From Ferruginibacter albus (GTDB lineage Bacteria > Bacteroidota > Bacteroidia > Chitinophagales > Chitinophagaceae), in assembly GCF_020042285.1 (NCBI RefSeq), contig NZ_CP083388.1, positions 3,560,001 to 3,624,000 on the forward strand: a stretch of DNA of 64,000 bases, written 5' to 3'. Positions 9,390-17,624 of this stretch are shown piece after piece. The position numbers were made by a program, and so were the translations under genes. Within the stretch, counting starts at the first letter, position 1; each line of letters begins with the position of its first letter. The notes under the pieces were generated by a model that was given only the letters and a program-made list of their open reading frames with translations, did not search any database and was not told where the DNA came from.

Positions 9390-10853
9390 TTATTTTAAGT
9401 TCGGATTAGTATCCGTTTCGTATTGTGGTAATGGAAACACATAATCATTAGCTGTTGGCGTAACGGCTGGTTTAGCCAACGGCACTAATGTTTCCAGTTT
9501 ATGCGTACGTACCAGGTCAAACCAACGATGCCCTTCGCAGGAAAGCTCCAATTGTCTTTCTTTTAATACAGCATCTCTAAATTGATCCTGCGTTAAGCCT
9601 GCATAATCGGGAACGCTGCCCGGCGTAGTACGAGCTCTTTTACGAACCATATTGATGTAGGTGTATGCATCATCCATATTACCTAATTCATTACTCGCTT
9701 CAGCATACATCAATAAAACATCTGCATACCTTATTACAGGAAAATCATTGGAAGAACCATTACCTGTGGGCTCTGCCACCTTATCCCAATATTTTTGAAA
9801 GTAAGGATGAATAGGATTTCCATCTACTTGTGTAATAAACGTAACATCCCTTCTTCTATCGTCTGATGCGAATTGATCGTATAAATATTGAGTAGGACGT
9901 TGCCAGCCTTGTGAATTTTGTACTCCATCTGCACTTAACTCTGTTGGCAATAAACGAACATTAAATTGTCCAACTTCCCAAAAGCTGATAGCGCCGCCTC
10001 CATCTCCAAATCCTACAGAAAAGATTGCTTCTTTACCATTACGGCTTGATAGTTTGAACACATCTGCATAATCATCCCATAATGCATATTGCTGTGAATC
10101 GATCACTTTTTTCGCATAGGCAGCAGCGTTGGTCCAGTCGCCTCTTGTTAAATATACCTTTGCCAGAATAGCATTCGCTGCGCCTGCTGTTGCACGACCT
10201 ATTTCATGATCTTTTGAACCCTCGTATTGCGATGGAAGTGCATCTGCTGCATCTTTAAGATCAGCTATAATTTGTGTGTACACATCATCAACAGAACTAA
10301 GAGAAGGATAGAGAGGTGCATCTTCCTGCGTGATCAATGGCACTTTACCAAACCATCTTACTAAATCAAAATACATCAGTCCTCTTAAAAATTTTGCCTC
10401 ACCAACCAATCTTGTTCTTAATGTCGCATCCATATCGATTGAAGGAATGCGTGCAATAGCAATATTAGCAATAGTAACTGTTTTGTACTCCATCGCCCAC
10501 AATTCCTGGAATACAGAATTTTGTGCATTGTATTGAAAAGTAGCTAACTGATCGAAGTAAGGTGTACCTACCTGGTTATTCTCCATTTCATCGGAAGCAA
10601 GCCCGGCTGTTACCCAAAAAGTACTGTGATATACACCTGCTGTGTTTCCACCTTGTGCAAAATTATCTACCGAATTAAGATAAGCATAAACAGAATTTAC
10701 CGCCGCTACTGCATCAGACTGTGTTTGATAATAATTCTTAACACTTACCAAGTTCTTCGGATCTTCTTCCAAAAACTTTTTACAGGAACTGAAAGAAACA
10801 AACAGTAACAATACCGCAATGCTGTTTTTTATTGAACGATTAATTGTATTCAT
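9390..10853 (-). CDS. SusD/RagB family outer-membrane glycan-binding lipoprotein
   Basis: 487 residues. The lipoprotein signal ends at Cys24 (LLFVSFSSCKKFLEEDP), and the KKFLEEDPKN start is typical of SusD. TPR-like helices follow (YKTVTIANIAIARI, LVGEAKFLRGLMYFDLVRWFG, AILAKVYLTRGDWTNAA). The C-terminal signature is present: VIRYADVLLMYAEASNELG and VLKERQLELSCEGHRWFDLVRTHKL. It forms the lid of the SusC channel on the cell surface and binds oligosaccharide. It lies 20 bases downstream of susC, the standard pair. The ligand is not deducible, but the neighbours point to a mannose-containing glycan. Confidence 0.96.
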   Translation of the reverse strand: MNTINRSIKNSIAVLLLFVSFSSCKKFLEEDPKNLVSVKNYYQTQSDAVAAVNSVYAYLNSVDNFAQGGNTAGVYHSTFWVTAGLASDEMENNQVGTPYFDQLATFQYNAQNSVFQELWAMEYKTVTIANIAIARIPSIDMDATLRTRLVGEAKFLRGLMYFDLVRWFGKVPLITQEDAPLYPSLSSVDDVYTQIIADLKDAADALPSQYEGSKDHEIGRATAGAANAILAKVYLTRGDWTNAAAYAKKVIDSQQYALWDDYADVFKLSSRNGKEAIFSVGFGDGGGAISFWEVGQFNVRLLPTELSADGVQNSQGWQRPTQYLYDQFASDDRRRDVTFITQVDGNPIHPYFQKYWDKVAEPTGNGSSNDFPVIRYADVLLMYAEASNELGNMDDAYTYINMVRKRARTTPGSVPDYAGLTQDQFRDAVLKERQLELSCEGHRWFDLVRTHKLETLVPLAKPAVTPTANDYVFPLPQYETDTNPNLK

Positions 10854-10873
10854 ATAATAAGCTTTTGATTGTA

Positions 10874-13800
10874 TTAAAATGTTGCACTCAAGCCAACTTG
10901 AAAAACTTTTGCCTGAGGATATCCGCCAAAGTCTAACCCAACTACGGTAGTACTTTGTCCTGCCGTATTTGCTTCAGGATCGTAACCGGTATAATTGGTA
11001 ATAGTTAATAAATTGGTTCCGCTTACATACACTTTTAAGTTACTCATGCCAATACGCTTAATCGCTTTTTCCGGAAGCGTATAACTGATCGTTACACTTT
11101 TTAAACGTACATAAGATGCATCTTCAATAAGCGCTGAGGAAATGGTTGATTGATCAAATGCATTTGCCAGTGCACGTGGATATTTGTTGCTTGGATTATC
11201 AGGAGTCCAGCGATTTAACGCAGCATCTGCCAATACATTATTGGTTCCTGTAAAATTGAGCAGGTTTAAATTATTGAGGTTTGCCATTTTATTTCCTTGT
11301 GAACCCTGGAAGAAAAATGACAGCTCTAAATTTTTATAAGACACTGTATTACCAAAACCCCATGTAAAATCCGGTTGTGCAGAACCTAACACCGTTCTGT
11401 CGTTACCATCTATTTTTCCATTACCATCCAGGTCTTTATATTTTCTATCTCCTGCTTTCGCTGTTTGTCCTACCAAAACAGCGCTGCTGGCGGCTTCTGC
11501 ATCCGTTTGGAAAATTCCATCTGTTTGATAGCCGTAGAAAGTTCCAATTCCTAATCCTTGTCTTAATAACAATACTCCATTCAAAATAACATCCGTCGCA
11601 TTATTCAAATTGGTCATTGTGTTACGATTCAAAGACAAATTGAAAGAAGATGTCCATTCTACCTTTCCTTTCAGGTTAATCGTTCTAACATCAAACTCAA
11701 AACCATGATTTTCGATATTACCAATATTAAGCAGTGTTGTAGCAAAACCTGTAGTTAAAGGAATAGGCGTTGGCAATAACAGATCGTCTGTTTTCTTATT
11801 ATAATAATCTGCAGTTATGCTGATCCTATTCTTTAATAATGAAAGGTCGATACCTACATCAAACTGTTTGGTGGTTTCCCATTTTAAATTAGTGTTTACA
11901 TAACTGATCGGTTCTTGTCCTGTGTAAACATCACTACCATTAATAGTATTAAATACGCCTTGTCCAAAAGGTGCTACCAATGCTAAAGATTGGTAAGGAG
12001 GAATACTTTGATTACCGATCACTCCATAGCTTGTTCTGAATTTAAGATCAGTGATAGCATTTATATTCTGCAAGAATTTTTCTTTTGACACTCTCCATGC
12101 AAAAGCTCCTGAAGGAAAAAATCCATACTTATTATTTTCAGCAAATTTTGAGGAACCATCCACACGGCCGGTTACAGTAAATAAATATTTACTATCGAGT
12201 GTATAGTTAATACGACCTAAGTAAGAGATCATACTCCATTGCGATTCGCCATTAACAGGTTTCTGTGGGTTTTGTGCTGCGGAAATATTGTGATAGCCTG
12301 TGCGATTATCCGGAAAGTCAAAAGCGGTAGCCACCAGATAATCATCATTGAACTGTTGCATCGTGTAACCTGCAACTGCATTAATGGCGTGACGTTGATT
12401 AAATGTTTTATTATAAGTAAGTGTGTTTTCATTTAACCATGTTAGTCCGTTGGTACGGGCTAAGGCAGCTTCACCATTGCTTGCTTGTGTACGCTTTAAA
12501 AAATTAGGCCCAAAACTGTTCTCTTCATTGGTATAAGCATCTATACCAAATGTGGTTTTAAAGGTTAATGATTTGCTGAAACTATATTGAGCAAACGTAT
12601 TGCTTAAAATACGCGACAATACTGTATTAGATATATAATTCTGTGCTTCGGCAATTGGATTGCCTAATGTTTTACCGATGTAACTAAACTTGTCTTTGTT
12701 CTCGTAAGTATAGCCACCTACAACAGAAGTATCATACACCGGCAAAACAGGATTGAACAATAAAGCTGAAGTAACAACACCCGGAACAATTTGTCCAAGA
12801 TCATTTGTCAATACACCATTTGTTTCAATTCTTGAATAATTGGTATTGGTACCAACGGTTATTCTATCATTTACTTTACTTTCAATATTTGCCCTTAATG
12901 AATAACGCTTGAAATCGGAACTTATAACAATACCATCCTGCTTAAATAAAGAACCGGATATAGCATATTTTGTTTTAGCATCGCCACCGGAAAAACTAAG
13001 CTGGTAATTTCCCATGTAAGCATTTCTAAACAATGCGTTTTGCCAATCGGTTCCTGTGCCTAAGTTTTTAGGATTTACATAAACAGGCACCTGTCCTGCA
13101 TTGATCTTTGCATCATTTACAAAATCAGCAAATTGCGATGCATTTAATAAATGCAGTTTATTAGCCACTTGCTGTTGCCCCTGGTAAGTATCAAATGTAA
13201 GAGTACCCTTTCCTGCCTTACCACGTTTTGTAGTAATTAATACAACGCCATTGGTACCACGTGATCCATACATAGCAGTTGCAGAAGCATCTTTTAAAAT
13301 TTCTATGGATTCTATATCATTGGGATTGATAGAAGACAATGCACTGATACGTGGGCCACGGGTAACATTACCATTACTGATATCATTACCATCACTGCTG
13401 ATCAGCAATCCATCAATAACATATAATGGCTCATTGCCTGCAGTAATAGAGCTTGTACCTCGAATACGAATAGAAGTTTCTGCGCCGGGCTTGCCCGACA
13501 TTTGTGTAACCTGCACACCTGCTGCACGCCCCTGCAAAGCCTGGTCGAAACTGGTTGCAGGAACGGCATTCAGCTCATTGGCTTTTACGGAAACTACAGA
13601 ACCGGTCAGGTCGCTTTTTTTAGCGGTGCCATAACCGATCACTACAACATTGGATAATTCAGCGGGATTTTCGTTCAAACGTACTTCTACATTGTTTTTG
13701 CCTTCTAGGGAAATTTCACGGGAGATGTAGCCTACATAAGAAACAATCAATGTTGCTTTTGTAGAACCTGCAATGCTAAACGCACCTTTTTCATCTGTGG

Positions 13801-13984
13801 TGGCGGTTTGCTGCCCTCCTTTTATAATTACCGTGGCGCCATGTAAAGGCACGCCTGCGTTTGAAAGAACTGTTCCGGTTATTGTGGTGCCCGCCGGAAC
13901 CTGCGCTATAACTGAAGCGCTAAAAATCAGGCACAGGAAACACATCGTAATAGACGTGAACCTTGTAATAGCTTTTTGTCTCAT
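10874..13984 (-). CDS. SusC/RagA family TonB-linked outer-membrane transporter
   Basis: About 1036 residues from ATG at 13984; a TTG two codons upstream is less likely. Order of parts: signal peptide, CarboxypepD_reg-like domain (GTTITGTVLSNAGVPLHGATVIIKG, residues about 30-110), the SusC plug signature NVVVIGYGTAKKSDLTGSV, plug domain (ALQGRAAGVQVTQMSGKPGAETSIRIRGTSS), then a long beta-barrel ending in aromatic VGLSATF. It imports oligosaccharides across the outer membrane using TonB energy. It is the first gene of the locus. Palindromic TATGTACATA-type sites lie 67-76 bases upstream of its start, so repression by the neighbouring GntR protein is likely. Confidence 0.96.
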   Translation of the reverse strand: MRQKAITRFTSITMCFLCLIFSASVIAQVPAGTTITGTVLSNAGVPLHGATVIIKGGQQTATTDEKGAFSIAGSTKATLIVSYVGYISREISLEGKNNVEVRLNENPAELSNVVVIGYGTAKKSDLTGSVVSVKANELNAVPATSFDQALQGRAAGVQVTQMSGKPGAETSIRIRGTSSITAGNEPLYVIDGLLISSDGNDISNGNVTRGPRISALSSINPNDIESIEILKDASATAMYGSRGTNGVVLITTKRGKAGKGTLTFDTYQGQQQVANKLHLLNASQFADFVNDAKINAGQVPVYVNPKNLGTGTDWQNALFRNAYMGNYQLSFSGGDAKTKYAISGSLFKQDGIVISSDFKRYSLRANIESKVNDRITVGTNTNYSRIETNGVLTNDLGQIVPGVVTSALLFNPVLPVYDTSVVGGYTYENKDKFSYIGKTLGNPIAEAQNYISNTVLSRILSNTFAQYSFSKSLTFKTTFGIDAYTNEENSFGPNFLKRTQASNGEAALARTNGLTWLNENTLTYNKTFNQRHAINAVAGYTMQQFNDDYLVATAFDFPDNRTGYHNISAAQNPQKPVNGESQWSMISYLGRINYTLDSKYLFTVTGRVDGSSKFAENNKYGFFPSGAFAWRVSKEKFLQNINAITDLKFRTSYGVIGNQSIPPYQSLALVAPFGQGVFNTINGSDVYTGQEPISYVNTNLKWETTKQFDVGIDLSLLKNRISITADYYNKKTDDLLLPTPIPLTTGFATTLLNIGNIENHGFEFDVRTINLKGKVEWTSSFNLSLNRNTMTNLNNATDVILNGVLLLRQGLGIGTFYGYQTDGIFQTDAEAASSAVLVGQTAKAGDRKYKDLDGNGKIDGNDRTVLGSAQPDFTWGFGNTVSYKNLELSFFFQGSQGNKMANLNNLNLLNFTGTNNVLADAALNRWTPDNPSNKYPRALANAFDQSTISSALIEDASYVRLKSVTISYTLPEKAIKRIGMSNLKVYVSGTNLLTITNYTGYDPEANTAGQSTTVVGLDFGGYPQAKVFQVGLSATF

Positions 13985-14013
13985 TAGCAAGAATCATTAA
14001 AGTGAACAATCGT

Positions 14014-14060
14014 TATGTATGTATTTCGAATGCTTTAGTATGTATAAATGTATGTACATA
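14014..14060. promoter_or_regulatory. Candidate GntR operator cluster upstream of susC
   Basis: A perfect 10-base palindrome TATGTACATA lies at 14051-14060. Related TATGT half-sites lie at 14014-14026 (TATGTATGTATTT) and 14039-14046. The same core, GTACATAT, recurs at 14890-14897 at the start of the divergent regulator gene. The cluster lies 30-76 bases before the susC start, in the promoter region. Operator identity is inferred from symmetry, recurrence and position. Confidence 0.55.
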
Positions 14061-14136
14061 TTAAAACACAAAAAATTATCATTTGGCAATTTATTTTCAG
14101 CAAAAAATTATTCGCTTAAATAAATGATTCAGTTTA

Positions 14137-14877
14137 TCAGCTTCCTCTCTTAATGTCTATCGTGTAAGTAAATCTGTCCGCTCTGTAAAATCCTAAATTG
14201 TATTCAATAGGTCTGTCTCCCGGATCGCAAACCACACGTTTCCTAAACAGGATAGGGTCGCCGGGTTTTACATTTAATATCTTGCTGATCTTGGCATCAG
14301 CCAATATAGCGCTTATTCCTTCCTTAGAAACTGCAGCAACAATGTGATATTTCTTTTCTAATGTTTCGTATAACGGTTTCGAAAAATCATCGTCCGGAGT
14401 TAGTCCGCTGCGTGGGTGAAAGTAAGAGATGAAATGCACTACCGGACCGGATTCCGGACCTTTTATACGCTCCATCTTCAACACCCTTGTTCCCTCATCT
14501 ATATTAAACAGTTGTTGTATTTCTTTATCGGGTACCACCATAGTAACTTTTATACTATAGTTCTTGAAAACCACACCCTTCTCATCCATCTCATGCGTAA
14601 AGCTTGTCCAGCTATTTAGCTTAGTGGTGATATTGTTTTTCGCCACCTTGGTGCCCACACCTTTTTTACGGATCAATAAACGTTCATATACCAATTTATT
14701 GGTTGCCTGCCTTACCGTAGAACGGGATATGCCCAGGCGGTTTGCCATGTGCACTTCGTTCGGCAACAGTTTTCCATTTTGATATTCTGGCTGCCCTATT
14801 AACTTTCTCAACATATCCTCTACTTGTTGGTGCAGAGGCTGTGAGCTATTGTGGTCAATTTTAAAATCCGTAACCAT
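14137..14877 (-). CDS. GntR-family (HutC/UTRA) transcriptional regulator of the PUL
   Basis: A winged helix-turn-helix at about residues 10-75 (LPNEVHMANRLGISRSTVRQATNKLVYERLLIRKKGVGTKVA) precedes a UTRA effector domain (VLKMERIKGPESGPVVHFISYFHPRSG; ISAILADAKISKILNVKPGDPILFRKR; IEYNLGFYRADRFTY). Members are usually one-component repressors released by a sugar or sugar phosphate. Two ATGs are possible, at 14895 and 14877. I chose 14877 because the other lies inside a palindrome that looks like the protein's own operator. It lies upstream of susC in the same orientation. A ligand such as mannose-6-P is a guess from context. A GntR regulator, instead of the HTCS, ECF sigma or AraC proteins typical of PULs, is less common. 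Confidence 0.93.
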   Translation of the reverse strand: MVTDFKIDHNSSQPLHQQVEDMLRKLIGQPEYQNGKLLPNEVHMANRLGISRSTVRQATNKLVYERLLIRKKGVGTKVAKNNITTKLNSWTSFTHEMDEKGVVFKNYSIKVTMVVPDKEIQQLFNIDEGTRVLKMERIKGPESGPVVHFISYFHPRSGLTPDDDFSKPLYETLEKKYHIVAAVSKEGISAILADAKISKILNVKPGDPILFRKRVVCDPGDRPIEYNLGFYRADRFTYTIDIKRGS

Positions 14878-14881
14878 GTTT

Positions 14882-14897
14882 ATATGTTCGTACATAT
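14882..14897. promoter_or_regulatory. Candidate autoregulatory operator over the GntR gene start
   Basis: Inverted repeat ATATGT-TCGT-ACATAT, 16 bases, with perfect 6-base arms. It covers the upstream candidate ATG (14893-14895) and ends 4 bases before the preferred ATG at 14877. It shares GTACATAT with the site before susC, so the regulator probably represses itself. Confidence 0.5.
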
Positions 14898-15030
14898 CAA
14901 AAGTAGAAAGATTTTTTAAAAATGCAAATCTTTTTTTAAAAATTATTTTAAGAAAAACTTCCGGCTTGTTATAAATGCCATGAATAACAGAATTTTATTA
15001 ACTTACTAATTCATCTTTAAAAAATCATGT

Positions 15031-15774
15031 ATGGTAACTATCGCTCTATATAATTTAAAAGGAGGCGTTGGTAAAACAGCATCCTGTGTTAATCTTGCTT
15101 ACTTAGCTGCCAAAGATGGATATAAAACATTGTTGTGGGATATAGATCCACAGGGCTCTACGACATTTTATTACAAGATAAAAAACAAAGATGCGCAAGG
15201 AATAAAAAAGCTGATCAGTAAGGATGCAAACCTTGAAAGCGCTATCATGGCTACTGATTATGAGAATTTAGAGATCATTCCCAACGATAATTCTGCTAAA
15301 AGCTTTGATGTGATGGTGGAAGAAATGAAAGGTAGCAAGACCCGTTTAAAAGGTGTACTAAAGCAATTGGAAAATGAATATGATTTTGTTTTTATCGATT
15401 GCCCTCCGGGTTTTTCTGCGTTGAGTGAAAATATTTTTAATGCGGCTGATATTGTATTAATGCCGATCATTCCTACTACATTATCGGTACGTACCTACAC
15501 AATGGTGAAAGATTATTTTAAAGAAAAAGATTTAGACGGCAGTAAGATGATGTGCTTTTTCACGATGACAGACCTTCGTAAAAACATGCACAACGAGATA
15601 ATGGAATATTTGCATAAGGATAAGCGATTCTTTCAAACATACATTCCTTATCTGTCTGATGTAGAAAAGATGGGCATTCATCGCCGTCCAATAGAAGAGT
15701 ATGCGAAAAGCAGCCTGGCTGCACTTTCTTACAGGGATCTATGGACAGAGATTAAAGAAGGGGTGCTGGAATAA
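15031..15774 (+). CDS. Orphan ParA/MinD-type ATPase
   Basis: 247 residues. It has the deviant Walker A motif KGGVGKT (residues 10-16) with signature lysine K10, Walker A' LWDIDPQGSTTF and Walker B FVFIDCPPGF. The C-terminal part (PYLSDVEKMGIHRRPIEEYAKSSLAALSYRDLWTEI) is ParA-like. ParA ATPases position DNA or protein cargo. No parB and no origin-like parS array adjoin it, and the next gene is an unrelated lipoprotein on the other strand. It is therefore an orphan that may position cytoplasmic cargo. It is divergent from the GntR gene across 135-153 bases. The protein family is certain, the cargo unknown. Confidence 0.9.
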   Translation: MVTIALYNLKGGVGKTASCVNLAYLAAKDGYKTLLWDIDPQGSTTFYYKIKNKDAQGIKKLISKDANLESAIMATDYENLEIIPNDNSAKSFDVMVEEMKGSKTRLKGVLKQLENEYDFVFIDCPPGFSALSENIFNAADIVLMPIIPTTLSVRTYTMVKDYFKEKDLDGSKMMCFFTMTDLRKNMHNEIMEYLHKDKRFFQTYIPYLSDVEKMGIHRRPIEEYAKSSLAALSYRDLWTEIKEGVLE

Positions 15775-15780
15775 AAGCGT

Positions 15781-16389
15781 TTACCTTATTTTACCAAATA
15801 ACCCAAAGTACTTACCATTCGTTAGTTGCTTTGAATTGCCACTAAGATCATATAATGTGCAATTAAAGGTTGCAGTAACTTCAACATAATAAACCTGGTT
15901 TAACGATACCGGACCATCATTAACTTTAGTTATAGTAAACGTGCTTCCTGATTGAGTGGCAGGATCATTATCTGTAGACCAATAATTTCCTGATTTATCC
16001 ATCCAGCTAACAGTTATCCCCTGGTAGCTACCCGGCGTACTAAAAGAATATGTTCCAGGATTAAAAAAGCTTTTAAATTCTGCATCTGTAGTTTCATCTG
16101 AAAAATTATGAAATATCCCCTTTCCAATTCCTAAGGCAGTTTCATTAGCAGGAATTGGTTCCGCAATAGGAGCAATGCTGCTTCCAAAAATTGCATCATC
16201 ATTAGCACCGCCAGTAGAGCCTGCAATATATCCATTGGAATTTGTTACTGTTTCCTTGTAAGTTACTCCGCCAATAGTAGCTTCATAATAATAGCCTGAA
16301 GAGGATGAGGGATTGTCGGTATTTTGCTTTGAGCAAGAACTAAATAAAATTACCAAACCAAGAATGGGGAAAAGGGCTTTAATTGTCAT
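15781..16389 (-). CDS. Small lipoprotein of unknown function
   Basis: 202 residues. The lipoprotein signal has Cys20 (LVILFSSCSKQ), followed by a Ser-rich linker (NTDNPSSSSG). The rest is predicted beta-rich with no family I recognise (YYYEATIGGVTYKETVTNSNG opening; FKSFFNPGTYSFSTPGSYQGITVSWMD in the middle). The opening resembles DUF6252-type beta-sandwich lipoproteins of Bacteroidota, but this is a weak impression. Convergent with the ParA-like gene, 6 bases between stops. Probably a surface or periplasmic protein. Confidence 0.75.
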   Translation of the reverse strand: MTIKALFPILGLVILFSSCSKQNTDNPSSSSGYYYEATIGGVTYKETVTNSNGYIAGSTGGANDDAIFGSSIAPIAEPIPANETALGIGKGIFHNFSDETTDAEFKSFFNPGTYSFSTPGSYQGITVSWMDKSGNYWSTDNDPATQSGSTFTITKVNDGPVSLNQVYYVEVTATFNCTLYDLSGNSKQLTNGKYFGLFGKIR

Positions 16390-16461
16390 TGTAAAATATT
16401 TGCTTTGTGGGCAAATATATTCTTTTTGGTAATATTTATCCCTACCCGTTTCTTTATTTAA

Positions 16462-17526
16462 TTATGGAATATTATAAGACTTTAATGAAATAGAAGAGGT
16501 TGAGCCGTTATTCGTGATATCCGTTTCTATAGTTCCAACTCCCTTTGCAAAATAATATTCTGCAATACCGGAAGGTATGCTGATGCCATTGTATTCCGTT
16601 GTTATTTCTACCTCTACCTGGATCACATCATTATAGGTTACACCTTCAACTGTCTTACTTATTCCTATTCCTTTTATAGTATGTTTATATGTATTCGTAA
16701 CGGTAATTCCGTTATACGAAGCATTTATATTATCCGTCCAGGTTGTTCCTACGGGTACATTTACTTTTAGTCCTATTTGTTTTATCATTGTCGCACTTGC
16801 CGACCCTGTAAGACTTGTTGCATTGTACGCTATTTGAGTATAAATGCCATTATCGCAATTAAGGTAAGACGCAACGTCACCTGACATTCCATCGTTTGAT
16901 ACTATCTTTTTGTATGTTGCACCACCGATTGAAGTATCTGTCACACTTTTATAGGTGGTTGTTCTTTCGGATGTAGTACCATTTAATGAATAAACCTGTA
17001 CATAGGTTGAGCCTTGGCAGGTAGGTGTGTAAGCACAAGCTTTGCAGTCTGTCGTTGTTGTTCCGCCTCCATTATTACCGCCTGTTCCACCACTGTTGTT
17101 GGAGTCTCCTGTAACGGTTATAGAAAATGTACAACCGCTGTTACCGGGGGTAAAATTGAATATGCCGGACGCTACAGGTGTGCCCTGTCCATTTAATATT
17201 ATTGTTTGGGCTCCTGTACCAGCAAAAGTACCCGATGCAGAAAATGAAATGCCGTCTGAGGTGCCGGTTGAAATAATATATGTGCCGATAGAATCTACAT
17301 AAACGGTTATTGCAACTGTATTAGAATCACTTAATGCAACATTTGCTTTATAATTACCACTTATAGCAGCACAACTACCTGTTGCACCGGTAATGGTAAA
17401 ATGAGCTGTCCCCCCTGTACTACCGCCTGAACCAAGCGACCCTTCAAAGCTGTATTCTTTTGTACACGCAGCAAAAAGACAGACAATGCTAATTAATACT
17501 GCAACTGGTTTCAATTTCATCATCAT
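16462..17526 (-). CDS. Lipoprotein with Gly-rich linker, unknown function
   Basis: About 354 residues from ATG at 17526; an in-frame ATG at 17586 would add 20 residues before the signal peptide. The shorter form starts MMMKLKPVAVLISIVCLFAACTKE with lipobox Cys. A TATCTTTG promoter element lies just upstream of it, inside the longer frame. Residues about 25-140 form a repeat-like beta domain (ITGATGSCAAISGNYKANVAL). A Gly/Asn/Thr-rich linker (about 145-160) follows, and then a second beta domain (TYVQVYSLNGTTSERTTTYKSV to the end). A short Cys pair (CKACAYTPTC) sits at the domain junction. Function not recognised; probably a surface lipoprotein. Confidence 0.75.
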   Translation of the reverse strand: MMMKLKPVAVLISIVCLFAACTKEYSFEGSLGSGGSTGGTAHFTITGATGSCAAISGNYKANVALSDSNTVAITVYVDSIGTYIISTGTSDGISFSASGTFAGTGAQTIILNGQGTPVASGIFNFTPGNSGCTFSITVTGDSNNSGGTGGNNGGGTTTTDCKACAYTPTCQGSTYVQVYSLNGTTSERTTTYKSVTDTSIGGATYKKIVSNDGMSGDVASYLNCDNGIYTQIAYNATSLTGSASATMIKQIGLKVNVPVGTTWTDNINASYNGITVTNTYKHTIKGIGISKTVEGVTYNDVIQVEVEITTEYNGISIPSGIAEYYFAKGVGTIETDITNNGSTSSISLKSYNIP

Positions 17527-17543
17527 AAAATTCCGCTTTGTAA

Positions 17544-17551
17544 CAAAGATA
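17544..17551 (-). promoter_or_regulatory. Bacteroidota -7 promoter element before the lipoprotein gene
   Basis: On the minus strand this reads TATCTTTG, a full match to TAnnTTTG, 17 bases before ATG 17526. No clear TTTG lies about 20 bases further upstream. It supports the shorter start of the lipoprotein. Confidence 0.4.
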
Positions 17552-17624
17552 TTCTTTTTAGGCTGAGCGTTGCCTCGGTTTAACATGGTTTTTATATGAA
17601 GGCTTATTGTTTTAATTTTATCCC

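Noticed and set aside
15031-15774. ParA as evidence of a plasmid or chromosome origin
   Set aside because: No parB, replication gene or iteron repeats are visible, and housekeeping polA lies nearby.
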